Below, piece after piece: positions 50,553-59,927 of a stretch of DNA of 64,000 nucleotides (position 1 is the first letter of the stretch; each line of letters opens with the position of its first letter). The translations under genes were made by a program, and so were the position numbers. The notes under the pieces are model-generated. The model ran no database searches. It saw only the letters and a list, made by a program, of their open reading frames with translations, and was not told the origin of the DNA. The stretch is from Oligoflexia bacterium (GTDB lineage Bacteria; Bdellovibrionota; Bacteriovoracia; Bacteriovoracales; Bacteriovoracaceae), in the NCBI GenBank assembly GCA_024229115.1, contig JAAEST010000122.1:62001-126000 (forward strand), given 5' to 3'.

Positions 50553-51716
50553 GTGGAAAAACTATCACTTACGCAGGACTTAGAATATCTTGCTATATTT
50601 TCGCTTGTGCTTATTTTGCCTAAGGTACTTCTTCGTTTAAAGGTACCTACAGGGATTACAGCTTTAGCAATTGGGCTTCTTTTTGGTTTTTATGATCCAA
50701 GCATAAAGCAGGACACGCTTTTTAGATTTTTATCACAAATTGGAATCACATCTCTCTTTGTTTTTGCAGGTCTTGAAGTAAATTTTAAAGAGCTTCATGA
50801 AGATCGTGTTTATTTATCCAAGTATATTTTAAAATCTACGGTTGCTCTCTTATTAGTTTCGTGGGGAATTTCAAATTACTTCGAGCTCAATTATCAAAAT
50901 TCTTTAATTTTAACTCTAGGAATCTTAACACCATCAGCTGGATTTATTATCAACTCACTTCATTCTTTTGATATGACAAAAGATCATGAGTACTGGATTA
51001 AATCCAAAGCGATTAGTAAGGAACTTGTTGCCATTATTTTAATGTTTATTGCCCTTCAGATTAATGATCTCAAGGCGATGGCCATTTCACTTGGCTTCTT
51101 TGCTGTCCTATTAATTGTCATGCCGATACTCTTTAAGTTCTTCTTTAAGTTTGTATCTCCTTATGCTCCCAATTCTGAAGTTCCATTACTTGTAGTTCTT
51201 TCTCTTATTTGTGGAGTCATCTCTAAAGAGCTTGGGGCTTACTATCTTGTTGGTGCATTTATGGTAGGGCTAGTTGGCTCAAGGTTTAAGCACGAAATTT
51301 TTAAAGATAAAGAGGAATCTATTTTCACCTCACTGAATAGTTTCTTTAATGTCTTCTTACCATTCTATTTTTTCTTTGCAGGCCTTAAGATGCCTCTTAA
51401 GAACTTTACTTGGGATGCTGCTAAGATTGGGGTAATTTTATTACTTATCTTTGTTCCCCTAAGAATAGTTCTCAATAGCTTGAGCTTGAGATACTTATTA
51501 AAAGATTTTGTAACTCAGTCTTACCGTGTTTCTCTTTCTCTGATGCCAACTCTAATCTTTGGGTTAGTAATCGCAGGGATTTTAATTGAAAGAGGAGAAG
51601 TTCCTACAGTCTATATTTATGCTTTAATCGTATACACTTTGATTTCGAGCTTACTTCCTACAATCCTCTTTAACTTTCAAAAGAATAAACAAGTTACTGA
51701 AGGACAGAAACCTTAA
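50553..51716 (+). CDS. Cation:proton antiporter (CPA2 family)
   Basis: A 387-residue membrane protein with about eleven helices, with a GTG start and GAGGA upstream. It matches the Na/H exchanger domain of CPA2 proteins: LRLKVPTGITALAIGLLFG near the N-terminus, FVFAGLEVNF, SAGFIINSLHSF, and FFFAGLKMPL. It has no C-terminal TrkA/RCK domain. Ends 6 bp before radD, so the two may be co-transcribed. Confidence 0.87.
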   Translation: MEKLSLTQDLEYLAIFSLVLILPKVLLRLKVPTGITALAIGLLFGFYDPSIKQDTLFRFLSQIGITSLFVFAGLEVNFKELHEDRVYLSKYILKSTVALLLVSWGISNYFELNYQNSLILTLGILTPSAGFIINSLHSFDMTKDHEYWIKSKAISKELVAIILMFIALQINDLKAMAISLGFFAVLLIVMPILFKFFFKFVSPYAPNSEVPLLVVLSLICGVISKELGAYYLVGAFMVGLVGSRFKHEIFKDKEESIFTSLNSFFNVFLPFYFFFAGLKMPLKNFTWDAAKIGVILLLIFVPLRIVLNSLSLRYLLKDFVTQSYRVSLSLMPTLIFGLVIAGILIERGEVPTVYIYALIVYTLISSLLPTILFNFQKNKQVTEGQKP

Positions 51717-51722
51717 GTCGTT

Positions 51723-53459
51723 ATGTACACGCTTAGACCTTATCAAAATGAAGCTGTTCAAAATACACTCAAGTACTTTCGCGTAAAGAAAGATCCCGCC
51801 GTTATTGTTCTGCCAACTGGAGCAGGTAAAAGTTTGGTGATCGCCGAATTGGCCAAAATTGCAAAAGGAAGAGTGCTTGTTCTTGCACATGTGAAAGAAC
51901 TTGTTGAGCAGAACCATGCAAAGTATATCAGCTATGGACTTGAGGCCGGAATTTACTCTGCTGGTCTTAGTAAGAAAGAAACAACTCAAAAAGTAATCTT
52001 TGGTTCTATTCAATCGGTGGCCAGGGCAAAACAAAGCTTCTTTGATGATTTTAATTTATTAATTATTGATGAATGTCATCGAGTTAATGCTGATGACGAT
52101 ACTCAGTACGCTCAAGTAATTAAAAAACTAACAGAGAAGAATGAAAACTTATGTGTGCTCGGCTTAACAGCAACACCATACCGATTAGGTAATGGTTGGA
52201 TCTATGAATATAATGCCAACGGGGAATTAAAGTCTGAACAACCAAAGTTCTTTAAGAAATGTGTTTTTGAACTTCCTCTTGATTACATGATTAAGAATAA
52301 GTTTCTAACCAATCCTGTAAAAATTGATATTCCTGTTACTTGTTATGACTTTAGTGAGTTAACAGAAACAGGAAAAATGTATACGACTGCACAAGTTGAA
52401 GATCTCATTAAAAAGCAGAAGAGACTCACTCCTCTGATAATAAAGAATATCATCGATATTACGGAGAGCTATAAGCGTAAAGGGGTGATGATCTTTAGTG
52501 CTTCAGTAAAGCATGCTGAAGAAATCATGGAGTATTTACCTGAAGGTGAGGCAAGACTTATTGTAGGAGACACTGACAATGATGTAAGAGATAAACTCAT
52601 TGAGAGCTTTAAGAATCGTGAGTTTAAATATCTTGTCAATGTTTCGGTATTAACCACAGGCTTTGATGCTCCTCATGTTGATGTAATTGCGATTCTTAGG
52701 CCAACAGAGTCAGTGAGTTTATATCAACAAATTATTGGAAGAGGGCTTCGTCTAGACCCTGGAAAAAAAGACTGTTTCATTCTCGATTATACGGGAATGG
52801 GGCATGATATCTATTCTCCAGAAATTAGTGATAAAAGACCAACGAAGCAATCGGTTCCGGTTCTTGTTACGTGTCCGCAGTGTGGTTTTGATAATGATTT
52901 TTGGGGAATCGTAAACTTTGAAGGGGAGATGATAGAGCATTATGGAAGAAAATGTCGTGGTGCTGTTCATGATCCTGACACATATGAAGTCAAAAAATGT
53001 GGTTATCGATTTCGCTATAAGATCTGTAATAAATGTAACACAGAAAACGACCTCACTGCTCGAGAGTGTTCATCTTGTGGAAATATTTTAATAGATGCTG
53101 ATTCAAAGCTAAAGCAGGCAAGGCTTTCGAAGAATGCTCACGTACTGACACCTGATTCTGTTGAGTTCTTAGAAAAAGTAGATCGAAAAGGTAATAAATA
53201 TCTTGATATTCGCTACTATGATTATGATTCTCAATATCTTAACGAGATTCATTACTTAAATAATGAAACGAGCCGTAAGAAGTTTAATATTAACTTTTTA
53301 CGATCACATATGAGAAGACCTGAACTTGAGTTTGAAATTGATTCTATCGATCAAGTGATCAAGTATCAGGCCCTCTTAAGAATTCCAAAATTTATCATTG
53401 CTAGAAAGCAAGATAAGTTCTGGAAGATTACTGAAAAGATTTTTGTTGAAGAGTTATAA
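51723..53459 (+). CDS. radD: RadD-like superfamily 2 helicase
   Basis: A 578-residue helicase. Motif I is LPTGAGKS (about 28-37), motif II DECH (about 116-119), motif III LTATP, and motif [15 protein letters not shown]. After the helicase core come two zinc-ribbon-like cysteine groups (CPQCGF, then CGYRF, CNKC, CSSCG). This order and length match E. coli RadD, which aids repair of double-strand breaks and recombination. A good match by motifs, though a related COG1061 helicase is not excluded. Confidence 0.85.
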   Translation: MYTLRPYQNEAVQNTLKYFRVKKDPAVIVLPTGAGKSLVIAELAKIAKGRVLVLAHVKELVEQNHAKYISYGLEAGIYSAGLSKKETTQKVIFGSIQSVARAKQSFFDDFNLLIIDECHRVNADDDTQYAQVIKKLTEKNENLCVLGLTATPYRLGNGWIYEYNANGELKSEQPKFFKKCVFELPLDYMIKNKFLTNPVKIDIPVTCYDFSELTETGKMYTTAQVEDLIKKQKRLTPLIIKNIIDITESYKRKGVMIFSASVKHAEEIMEYLPEGEARLIVGDTDNDVRDKLIESFKNREFKYLVNVSVLTTGFDAPHVDVIAILRPTESVSLYQQIIGRGLRLDPGKKDCFILDYTGMGHDIYSPEISDKRPTKQSVPVLVTCPQCGFDNDFWGIVNFEGEMIEHYGRKCRGAVHDPDTYEVKKCGYRFRYKICNKCNTENDLTARECSSCGNILIDADSKLKQARLSKNAHVLTPDSVEFLEKVDRKGNKYLDIRYYDYDSQYLNEIHYLNNETSRKKFNINFLRSHMRRPELEFEIDSIDQVIKYQALLRIPKFIIARKQDKFWKITEKIFVEEL

Positions 53460-53468
53460 TGAAAAGCT

Positions 53469-54215
53469 TTAATTTAAAAATCTCTGCTTTTCAAGCAAGC
53501 CAAGAAGATCCTTGCTGTACTTAATATGTGATTCCTCAGTATATTTGTACTCTGTATAAACCTTAGCTAAATTTTCTATCCCTACATCTTGGTATCTCTT
53601 CATTCCTTCTCTTTCTTTTTCTTCATAAATTTTTGCTATCTCGTAAAAAGGATATTGTTGATACTTTTCCTTATGGATTATTCCTTCGATAGGTAATCTC
53701 TTTCTCTTTTCAGGAAGTTCATCAGGATACCCAAGAGAAAAGCCAACAACAGGTATCACATTCTCTGGTAGTTCAAGAATTTCACTTAATTCAGTTGAAC
53801 TGGCAAGAGTTGTCCCCATATAGCAAATACCTAAGCCTAAAGACTCAGCAGCAATCGCCGCATTTTGACTGGCTAGAATCGCATCAATAGAGCCAATCAT
53901 AAAACTCATGAAATTATCAAAGTTGTTGGCAGCATCTCTGATCTTTAACCATCTTCTCATACGATTGAAGTCAGCACAGAAGGTGAGAAAGACAGGTGCC
54001 TCCATTAGCATGGATTGCTCGAAGTGGGCCTTAAACATCTTTTCTTTCATTTTCTCGTCTTCTGTCACGATGATAGAGTATGCCTGCATATTTCCAGAAC
54101 TTGATGCCATAGTCGCTGCTTCTAAGATCTGGTCTAGAACTTCAGAGCTTATGGTCTTCTCTTTATACTTTCGAACTGAACGGTGAGATTTAAGTTGCTC
54201 AATTACAGTATTCAT
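53469..54215 (-). CDS. NfsA-like nitroreductase
   Basis: Start at 54215, set by AAGGAGG six bases upstream; 248 residues. N-terminal RSVRKYKEKTISSEVL is the nitroreductase opening, with AAIAAESLGLGICYMG in the middle and the FMN-contacting GFSLGYP. The C-terminal extension (KIYEEKEREGMKRYQDVG) is as in the NfsA/Frp group, which uses NADPH. It reduces nitro-aromatics or quinones. It overlaps the end of the upstream secreted-protein gene by 17 bp. Confidence 0.9.
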   Translation of the reverse strand: MNTVIEQLKSHRSVRKYKEKTISSEVLDQILEAATMASSSGNMQAYSIIVTEDEKMKEKMFKAHFEQSMLMEAPVFLTFCADFNRMRRWLKIRDAANNFDNFMSFMIGSIDAILASQNAAIAAESLGLGICYMGTTLASSTELSEILELPENVIPVVGFSLGYPDELPEKRKRLPIEGIIHKEKYQQYPFYEIAKIYEEKEREGMKRYQDVGIENLAKVYTEYKYTEESHIKYSKDLLGLLEKQRFLN

Positions 54216-54600
54216 AGGGACCTCCTTTGAAGTAGGCAAAGATATTCTCACCAATTGAGATGGTACCCTTTAGCTCACAGCTAGGTGACATTTCTCCTTT
54301 GATTGTTGCTTTCTGGTAAGGCTTTGCTCCTTCCTTGACTAGAAACTTTGCTCGAAATCCATTCTTATATGAATAGGCTTCTGTTAAGTCAGAGACAAAA
54401 GCACCAGGTGCTTCAAATGTACCTGCTAGGATAAACTCTTCTAAATAGGGGCTATAGGTTTTTGAAGTAATAGTTAGCTTGTCTTTAAAAGCATTTCCAT
54501 TAATTCGTACATCTAGCTCATAAATGCCCTCATTAATTGAGCTAGAGTAAGTAAAAAGTGAAATTAAATAACATAAAAGTATAAGTACGATCGCTCTCAT
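54199..54600 (-). CDS. Small secreted protein of unknown function
   Basis: The ATG at 54600 has GGAGA upstream and gives 133 residues with a signal peptide (MRAIVLILLCYLISLFTYSS). The mature part is a beta-rich barrel-like pattern (LTITSKTYSPYLEEFILAG, then GTISIGENIFAYFKG) with two cysteines. No family recognised. The nitroreductase gene's ribosome binding site lies inside its last codons, so the two are coupled. Confidence 0.6.
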   Translation of the reverse strand: MRAIVLILLCYLISLFTYSSSINEGIYELDVRINGNAFKDKLTITSKTYSPYLEEFILAGTFEAPGAFVSDLTEAYSYKNGFRAKFLVKEGAKPYQKATIKGEMSPSCELKGTISIGENIFAYFKGGPYEYCN

Positions 54601-54837
54601 TGCGTTCTCCATATGATTAGATAAAAATCGATAATAAATAATAAAATACTAGGGTAAAAAAGAATGAATTTAGGCGCGCTGGCGCCAATGCCTACAGCAA
54701 GTCAAATAAAGTGAATGTGTTCTCAGATTTGAGTTATTCATCGAAAGCAAAGTAATTTGTTCTGTTATTATTGTAAACTTACCTTTTCTTACTTCTAATA
54801 TTTTTGAGTTTTGATAAAATAAGGCAAAGGAGTTTTT

Positions 54838-55659
54838 ATGAGTAATTCTGAGTTTCCCTATCTCCATGGTTTCGATGAGACTGAACAAAATCGCTTAAGA
54901 GAGCAAGCTCGATTTACTGAGCATACAGTTTATAAAGATATCAATCTAAGTGAAGCAAGAGATATTTTAGAGGTTGGTTCTGGTGTTGGTGCTCAAACAG
55001 AAATTCTTCTGAGAAGATTTCCCGAACTTAATATCACTTGTATCGATAGAAGCGATAAGCAACTGGCCTCCGCTAAGAAGATGCTAGATAAATGTGCTTA
55101 TGCAAAGGGAAGATATAATTTAAAAAGCATGGATGCTACAGATATGGAGTTTGATTCAAATAAGTTTGATGGTGGATTTCTTTGCTGGGTTCTAGAACAT
55201 ATTCCTGATCCGGCAAAAGTATTAGCAGAGCTAAGGCGAGTATGCCGACCTGGTTCTACTGTTTATATTACAGAAGTTATGAACTCAAGCTTCTTTCTTG
55301 AACCATATTCTCCAAATGTCTGGAAGTATTGGATGGCCTTTAATGACTACCAATATGATATGAAGGGAGATCCATTTATTGGTGCTAAACTTGGAAACCT
55401 CTTAATGCAACAAGGTTATCAAGATATTAAAGTTGATACTAAAACCTGGCATCTTGATAATAGAAGACCTGGGAAGAGGAAAGAGTTCATCGATTTTTGG
55501 ACAGATTTACTTCTCTCGGCCAGTGAGCAGCTTTTAAAAGAAAACGTTGTTACTGAGGAAATTGTTAAAGAAGCAAAAAAAGAATTAAAGAATGTTTCTA
55601 ACGATCCTAACGCCGTTTTCTACTATTCCTTTATTCAGGCTAAAGCCAAAGTTATATGA
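54838..55659 (+). CDS. SAM-dependent methyltransferase
   Basis: A 273-residue class I methyltransferase: SAM motif ILEVGSGVGAQTE (about 41-53), acidic IDRSD after strand 2, and FLCWVLEHIPDP for motif III/IV. Resembles the UbiE/Methyltransf_11/25 group. Substrate unknown. AAAGGAG precedes the ATG. First of three overlapping genes with YkvA and an HD phosphohydrolase. Confidence 0.9.
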   Translation: MSNSEFPYLHGFDETEQNRLREQARFTEHTVYKDINLSEARDILEVGSGVGAQTEILLRRFPELNITCIDRSDKQLASAKKMLDKCAYAKGRYNLKSMDATDMEFDSNKFDGGFLCWVLEHIPDPAKVLAELRRVCRPGSTVYITEVMNSSFFLEPYSPNVWKYWMAFNDYQYDMKGDPFIGAKLGNLLMQQGYQDIKVDTKTWHLDNRRPGKRKEFIDFWTDLLLSASEQLLKENVVTEEIVKEAKKELKNVSNDPNAVFYYSFIQAKAKVI

Positions 55660-55976
55660 ACATAGATGAAGACTCATTTAAAGATAAAATAAGAAAATAT
55701 AGTAAGTCTCTAGGTGAGAAACTTCTTTATAATCTTTTTATTTTATTTCATCTCTTAAAAAGCAAAGATACTCCAAAAGATGTTAAGTTAATTATTGTCT
55801 CTGCACTAGGGTATTTTATATTGCCTCTTGATGTCGTTCCGGATTTTTTACCGGGAGGTTTTATAGATGATGGACTTATTATAATTACAGCAATAAAGAA
55901 AGTACAAAACTCTATAACTGATGAAATTAGAAAGAGTGCTAATGAAGGTACATCAAAAATTATAGGAAAAAAATGA
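55656..55976 (+). CDS. YkvA/DUF1232-family membrane protein
   Basis: A 106-residue protein with the DUF1232 signature ALGYFILPLDVVPDFLPGGFIDDG in one hydrophobic stretch (about residues 49-72). Function of the family is unknown. ATGA overlaps link it to both neighbours. Confidence 0.9.
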   Translation: MNIDEDSFKDKIRKYSKSLGEKLLYNLFILFHLLKSKDTPKDVKLIIVSALGYFILPLDVVPDFLPGGFIDDGLIIITAIKKVQNSITDEIRKSANEGTSKIIGKK

Positions 55977-56548
55977 TTGAAAATTTTGTTGAATTTATTA
56001 AATATGCTGATCAGTTAAAACAAGTAAAACGAAAGACCTTTAATTATCACGAAAAAGTATATGAAAACTCAGGGGAACACTCATGGCATCTCACTCTTGC
56101 TGTGCTGACATTCTCTTCTTTATCAAATGAAAAGATTGACCTTCTTAAATGTATAAAAATGGCCCTTATTCATGATCTGGTTGAAATAGATGGTGGTGAT
56201 CAAATTATTTATGCTGAAGACCCTGATAAATTTGATAGAGAACTTAAAGCAGCTAAAAAGATCTTTGGGATGCTACCTAGTGAATTAGGGGATGATCTAC
56301 TGGAAACTTGGATTGAGTTTGAAAAGAAAGAATCTGCTGAAGCTAAATATGTTGGATCTCTAGATCGCTTTCTTCCATTATATTCAAATGTTCTCAATGA
56401 AGGACATTCATGGAAAACTCACAATATTTCAAAAGCAATGATTCTAGACAAGAACGAAAATGCGATATCCTCAGGTTCAACAGAAATATGGAACTTTGCT
56501 AAGAAGTGCTTAAATGAATGCGAAGAAAAAGGGCTGCTTAAAAATTAA
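55973..56548 (+). CDS. HD-domain phosphohydrolase (YfbR/HDDC2-like)
   Basis: A 191-residue protein with the HD metal site: HSWH (about residue 34), ALIHDLVEIDGGD (HD pair), and a later Asp in SLDRFLP. The pattern matches YfbR/HDDC2 5'-nucleotidases that hydrolyse deoxyribonucleoside 5'-monophosphates. Its last four bases overlap the convergent AAA gene. Confidence 0.87.
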   Translation: MIENFVEFIKYADQLKQVKRKTFNYHEKVYENSGEHSWHLTLAVLTFSSLSNEKIDLLKCIKMALIHDLVEIDGGDQIIYAEDPDKFDRELKAAKKIFGMLPSELGDDLLETWIEFEKKESAEAKYVGSLDRFLPLYSNVLNEGHSWKTHNISKAMILDKNENAISSGSTEIWNFAKKCLNECEEKGLLKN

Positions 56549-57534
56549 GCTGCCCCTTTAATTTTAATTTCATTATTTTGGTGACCAATTTTAATCTTTT
56601 TTTTACCAGCTTCAGAAGCATCTATCATTTGCTCAGCAAATTCATCAGCGATAATTCTTTCAAGTTCCCTGATACCGAAACGACTGACTTTCTTATTTGC
56701 ATCAAGAATTGATACAAGAATTTCAGGATCGATAAATTCTACTTCAAGCCCATAATCTCGAGCAAGTTTTTGAATCTTTAAAAGAGCGATCTCTGCGATT
56801 ATCATTCCTTCTAATGGATTAAAGACACATACTTTATCAACACGACCAATAATTTCAGGTCTAAAGACTTTTGTATCAGTGAGATAACTTTTTACAGCAT
56901 TGATCTGCTCATACTCATCTTTCACTTGATTTTTTATCTGACCAATCTTTTCTGCATGAGCATTTGAAGTCATGATAACTATAGCATCGGTAAAGTCAGC
57001 TGTTTTACCAGAGCCTTGTTCTGTTAAACGACCTTCTCCCATAAGCTGAAGGAAGAGATCAAATACCTTTGGATGGGCCTTCTCAATCTCATCAAAGAGA
57101 ATAATTCTATTTTTATCAGTAAACATTGGTCTTGTTAGTTGACCGCCCATTTCTGATCCAACATATCCTAGTGGTGAACCAATGAGTCTTGTTTTCCCCA
57201 TTTGTTCGCATGAGAGCTCTGAACAATCAAAGCGAAGGAGTTGATCTTCTGAACCATAGAGAAATTTAGCTAAGGCCTTTGATAATTCAGTTTTACCTGT
57301 ACCAGTTGGTCCTAAGAAAAGAAAATTGGCAATAGGTTTCGATCTTTTCTTCTTGGCCATATTGAGTCTTACGGTTTTAGCAACTTCCTGAACAATTGGA
57401 TCTTGCCCTTTAACCATAGACTTAAGTCCATCAATAATCTCTTCCTCATTAGGAGGTCTTGTGAACTTTTCTTCTTTCTCTTTTAGTTTTGCCTCTAATT
57501 CATTCCAATTAGTCAGCTTTTTAATATCCACCAT
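56545..57534 (-). CDS. ClpB-D2-like AAA+ ATPase (soluble, with pore loop)
   Basis: A 329-residue protein equal to a single Clp/Hsp100 D2 module. Walker A GPTGTGKT (75-82), pore loop in GSPLGYVGSEMGGQLT (about 119-134), Walker B LFDEIEKAHP (146-155), sensor-1 MTSN, arginine finger FRPEIIGRVD, and a C-terminal D2-small domain (about 250-325, RFGIRELERI). It has all parts for threading a substrate, but no N-terminal or D1 domains. No membrane segment. Last gene of the operon; the beta-helix gene is 12 bp upstream. Confidence 0.87.
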   Translation of the reverse strand: MVDIKKLTNWNELEAKLKEKEEKFTRPPNEEEIIDGLKSMVKGQDPIVQEVAKTVRLNMAKKKRSKPIANFLFLGPTGTGKTELSKALAKFLYGSEDQLLRFDCSELSCEQMGKTRLIGSPLGYVGSEMGGQLTRPMFTDKNRIILFDEIEKAHPKVFDLFLQLMGEGRLTEQGSGKTADFTDAIVIMTSNAHAEKIGQIKNQVKDEYEQINAVKSYLTDTKVFRPEIIGRVDKVCVFNPLEGMIIAEIALLKIQKLARDYGLEVEFIDPEILVSILDANKKVSRFGIRELERIIADEFAEQMIDASEAGKKKIKIGHQNNEIKIKGAA

Positions 57535-57546
57535 TGTGGTCTCCAG

Positions 57547-58851
57547 TTAAAAACTCGCAGGATACCTTAAATTAGATCTTATCCTGTTAGTATTGCCTCT
57601 ACCGTTGTTATAGTATTTAATATCTCCATATTTAATTTGAGATCTATTATTCTTATATATTCCATAATTTTGATTACTTTGAATTTTGGCTGAGTGAACA
57701 GTTAACTTTGAATCATAAACATGAATTCCATCATCAAAGTTTTGTGATATCGTTGAGTCATAGACGTCTGTCTGACCGCCACCATTAAGCTTTAGTCCAA
57801 TATTATTACGAATAAATTTTGAATTCTTAATACTTAATGAAAATCTAGGAGCTGAACTATAGACTCCATAATTTAAATTATCGCTAAACTCAGTATTCTC
57901 TATAATTCCTTTTCCGAGAGTCTTATAAATATAAATACCTCTATCAGAGTGAGTAATTTTACTATTTCTAATTTCAAAAGAAGATCTTTTAGAAACATCT
58001 AAAACTTTTGAAAAACCTGAGAATGAAGATTTCTCGATAATTGCTTTACCATGTTGGATGTTAAGAACAGTTCCTCTACCTGCACCATGAGCGTGAACAT
58101 TTGTAAGGTTAAGTGTTGAGTTAGCTTCAATTCTGAAGAAACCTGAATATTTGGCAACACCTTCAAGAGTTACATCTTTCACATCAACTTGAGAATTAAT
58201 CATTTTGATAGATTTCTCATTGAACGAGAGAGTCAGATTCATGAAAGACATCTTCTTATTCTTTATTTCAAAATCCCATCCAGTTTCTACATTAATTTTA
58301 ATATCCTTCTTTTCGCCTTGTCCTTCAAACTTAATATATTTGGGAGGCGAGTTGCTAAAAGCAATATCTAAATCATATATTCCTGGTTTTAGTTTTACGA
58401 TATCACCATCTTTAGCATTAAAGATAACCTCATCAATGCTTTTAGAATCAGCTGTTTGATCTAGTCCCTCTGGGTCTACTAGCCAGAATGACTTATTCTT
58501 TGGTTGAATAAAATTAACGGCACCATTTCCAACTACTCTTGGTTTTAAATCAACCTTAGACTGTTGTTTATTGATTATATTGTTAATATGCTGAACTGGG
58601 GAAGTGTTAGAACGAACTCCATTTCCATAAGTATTGTTAGCAAGGTTATTCATATTTTGAGCATTTTGTTGAATGGCCTTATTGCCTGCTTGAGTTAACT
58701 GTTTACTAACTTGAGCAGATGAAGGAGGAGTGTACGAGGCTGCGTTTTTAACTAGACTCATAAATCCTTTCGTCATACTTCCAAGAAGACATACTATTGA
58801 GAGAGTAAAAAAAGCTTTAGCCCAAGTATCAGACATAATTTTCTTAATCAT
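57547..58851 (-). CDS. Membrane-tethered right-handed beta-helix protein
   Basis: A 434-residue protein. Residues 10-35 form a signal-anchor helix (FFTLSIVCLLGSMTKGF), followed by a Gln/Asn/Ala-rich linker (about 40-90). Then come ladder-like repeats of a pectate-lyase-type beta-helix (about 120-420), with repeated phrases such as SFEIRNSKITHSDRGIYIY and KNSKFIRNNIGLKL. It lacks obvious carbohydrate-lyase catalytic residues. It is located between two AAA+ genes and starts 4 bp inside the upstream AAA gene's end. Confidence 0.8.
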   Translation of the reverse strand: MIKKIMSDTWAKAFFTLSIVCLLGSMTKGFMSLVKNAASYTPPSSAQVSKQLTQAGNKAIQQNAQNMNNLANNTYGNGVRSNTSPVQHINNIINKQQSKVDLKPRVVGNGAVNFIQPKNKSFWLVDPEGLDQTADSKSIDEVIFNAKDGDIVKLKPGIYDLDIAFSNSPPKYIKFEGQGEKKDIKINVETGWDFEIKNKKMSFMNLTLSFNEKSIKMINSQVDVKDVTLEGVAKYSGFFRIEANSTLNLTNVHAHGAGRGTVLNIQHGKAIIEKSSFSGFSKVLDVSKRSSFEIRNSKITHSDRGIYIYKTLGKGIIENTEFSDNLNYGVYSSAPRFSLSIKNSKFIRNNIGLKLNGGGQTDVYDSTISQNFDDGIHVYDSKLTVHSAKIQSNQNYGIYKNNRSQIKYGDIKYYNNGRGNTNRIRSNLRYPASF

Positions 58852-59927
58852 GCTGCTCTCCTTGATGCTTTCACTTTTACTTTTCCTTGCTCATTAACAT
58901 AGATCTTAACTCTACTGGCACCTTTGTCTTTCACTTGAATAATGGCACTGTCCATTCTTTCTTGGATAACTCGAGATAATTCTCTAACTCCATATTCTTT
59001 AAATGGCTCATTTCTTGTAAGTGTTTCAATAATTAAGTCTGGGTCAATAAAATCAACAGTGATATCAAATTTATGCCAGTATTTAGTAAACTCTAAGCAT
59101 GCCACTTCTGCTGTGGATTTAGAATCAAGACTTGGCATATGAAAGAAATCATCCCATCTTGCCAAAAATGATTTTTGAAATTTTCCTGATCTAGAAAGAA
59201 GATCAAGGACATATTCTTTATTCGCTGTTCTTGAAGTATCTTCAATCTTTTCTAATTCGAGAGCTCCATGATTTGAAGTCGCGATAAAGAGACAAGAATG
59301 AAAAGGAGTTTCTTCTTTAGACTCATTATTATAATGCATCCCTTGGTCTAAGATAGGGTAGAGAACATTTAATACTTCAGTTGAACATTTATCAATCTCA
59401 TCAAGAAGAATGAGTCTGGCACTATCCTCATTTACTCCAGCCACTAGAGCATCAAGAAATGATTGAGCATCATTAGGAGTCGTATAGTTTACCATATGAA
59501 AAACAAGAGGTTCTTCTTTATAAATACATTGTGAAAGTAATGTTGCTAAAAAAGTTTTTCCTGTTCCTGTCGGTCCGATAAACATATATGAACCAAGAGG
59601 TCTATTAGGATGTGATAGTCTGATTTTATTTCCGACTTTCTTTATAATTTTATCGATTAATTTGTTATGACCACGTAGATTATTTTTAATCCATTCAGAA
59701 TCTTCGTTAAGGTCTAAATCTTTTAAAGACTTTAATGATTTAGCATTTTTTCTTTGAATTTCTTTTTTACGAATCATATTCGCTCTATAAATGAAGGCAC
59801 CAAAGAAAACTACAGCGAGAAGCAAGAGCATACCCGCAGATAGATTAACAAACATAATCACGCCTGATACTAAGAAGATCAGGGGAATATATTTATAATA
59901 TGCTTTATATCCTTGGTTTGAACTCAT
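58848..59927 (-). CDS. Membrane-anchored divergent ClpB-D2-like AAA+ protein
   Basis: The ATG at 59927 overlaps the previous stop (TAATG), giving 359 residues. Two N-terminal membrane helices (about 9-50) are followed by an AAA core with Walker A GPTGTGKT and Walker B LILLDEIDKCS, an arginine-finger region (FLARWDD) and a D2-small domain (about 280-350). The GYVG pore loop of Clp proteins is replaced by YTTPNDAQSFLDALVAG, so it may not thread substrate itself. It may be a partner of the AAA protein at 56545. Confidence 0.8.
   Translation of the reverse strand: MSSNQGYKAYYKYIPLIFLVSGVIMFVNLSAGMLLLLAVVFFGAFIYRANMIRKKEIQRKNAKSLKSLKDLDLNEDSEWIKNNLRGHNKLIDKIIKKVGNKIRLSHPNRPLGSYMFIGPTGTGKTFLATLLSQCIYKEEPLVFHMVNYTTPNDAQSFLDALVAGVNEDSARLILLDEIDKCSTEVLNVLYPILDQGMHYNNESKEETPFHSCLFIATSNHGALELEKIEDTSRTANKEYVLDLLSRSGKFQKSFLARWDDFFHMPSLDSKSTAEVACLEFTKYWHKFDITVDFIDPDLIIETLTRNEPFKEYGVRELSRVIQERMDSAIIQVKDKGASRVKIYVNEQGKVKVKASRRAA

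Noticed and set aside
51651..52034. 127-codon open frame on the minus strand
   Set aside because: Antisense to the antiporter end and the RadD helicase motifs; no start context; product looks like a shadow of the AT-rich coding bias.
54673..54686. GC-rich palindrome (GGCGC/GCGCC with a 4-base loop)
   Set aside because: It stands out from the AT-rich gap but is only 5 bp, with no T-run and no second copy, so neither a terminator nor an operator can be supported.
54670..54888. 72-codon open frame on the minus strand over the gap before the methyltransferase
   Set aside because: It overlaps the methyltransferase start on the other strand and has no ribosome binding site or recognisable product. 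The 225-bp gap is better read as a leader or promoter region.
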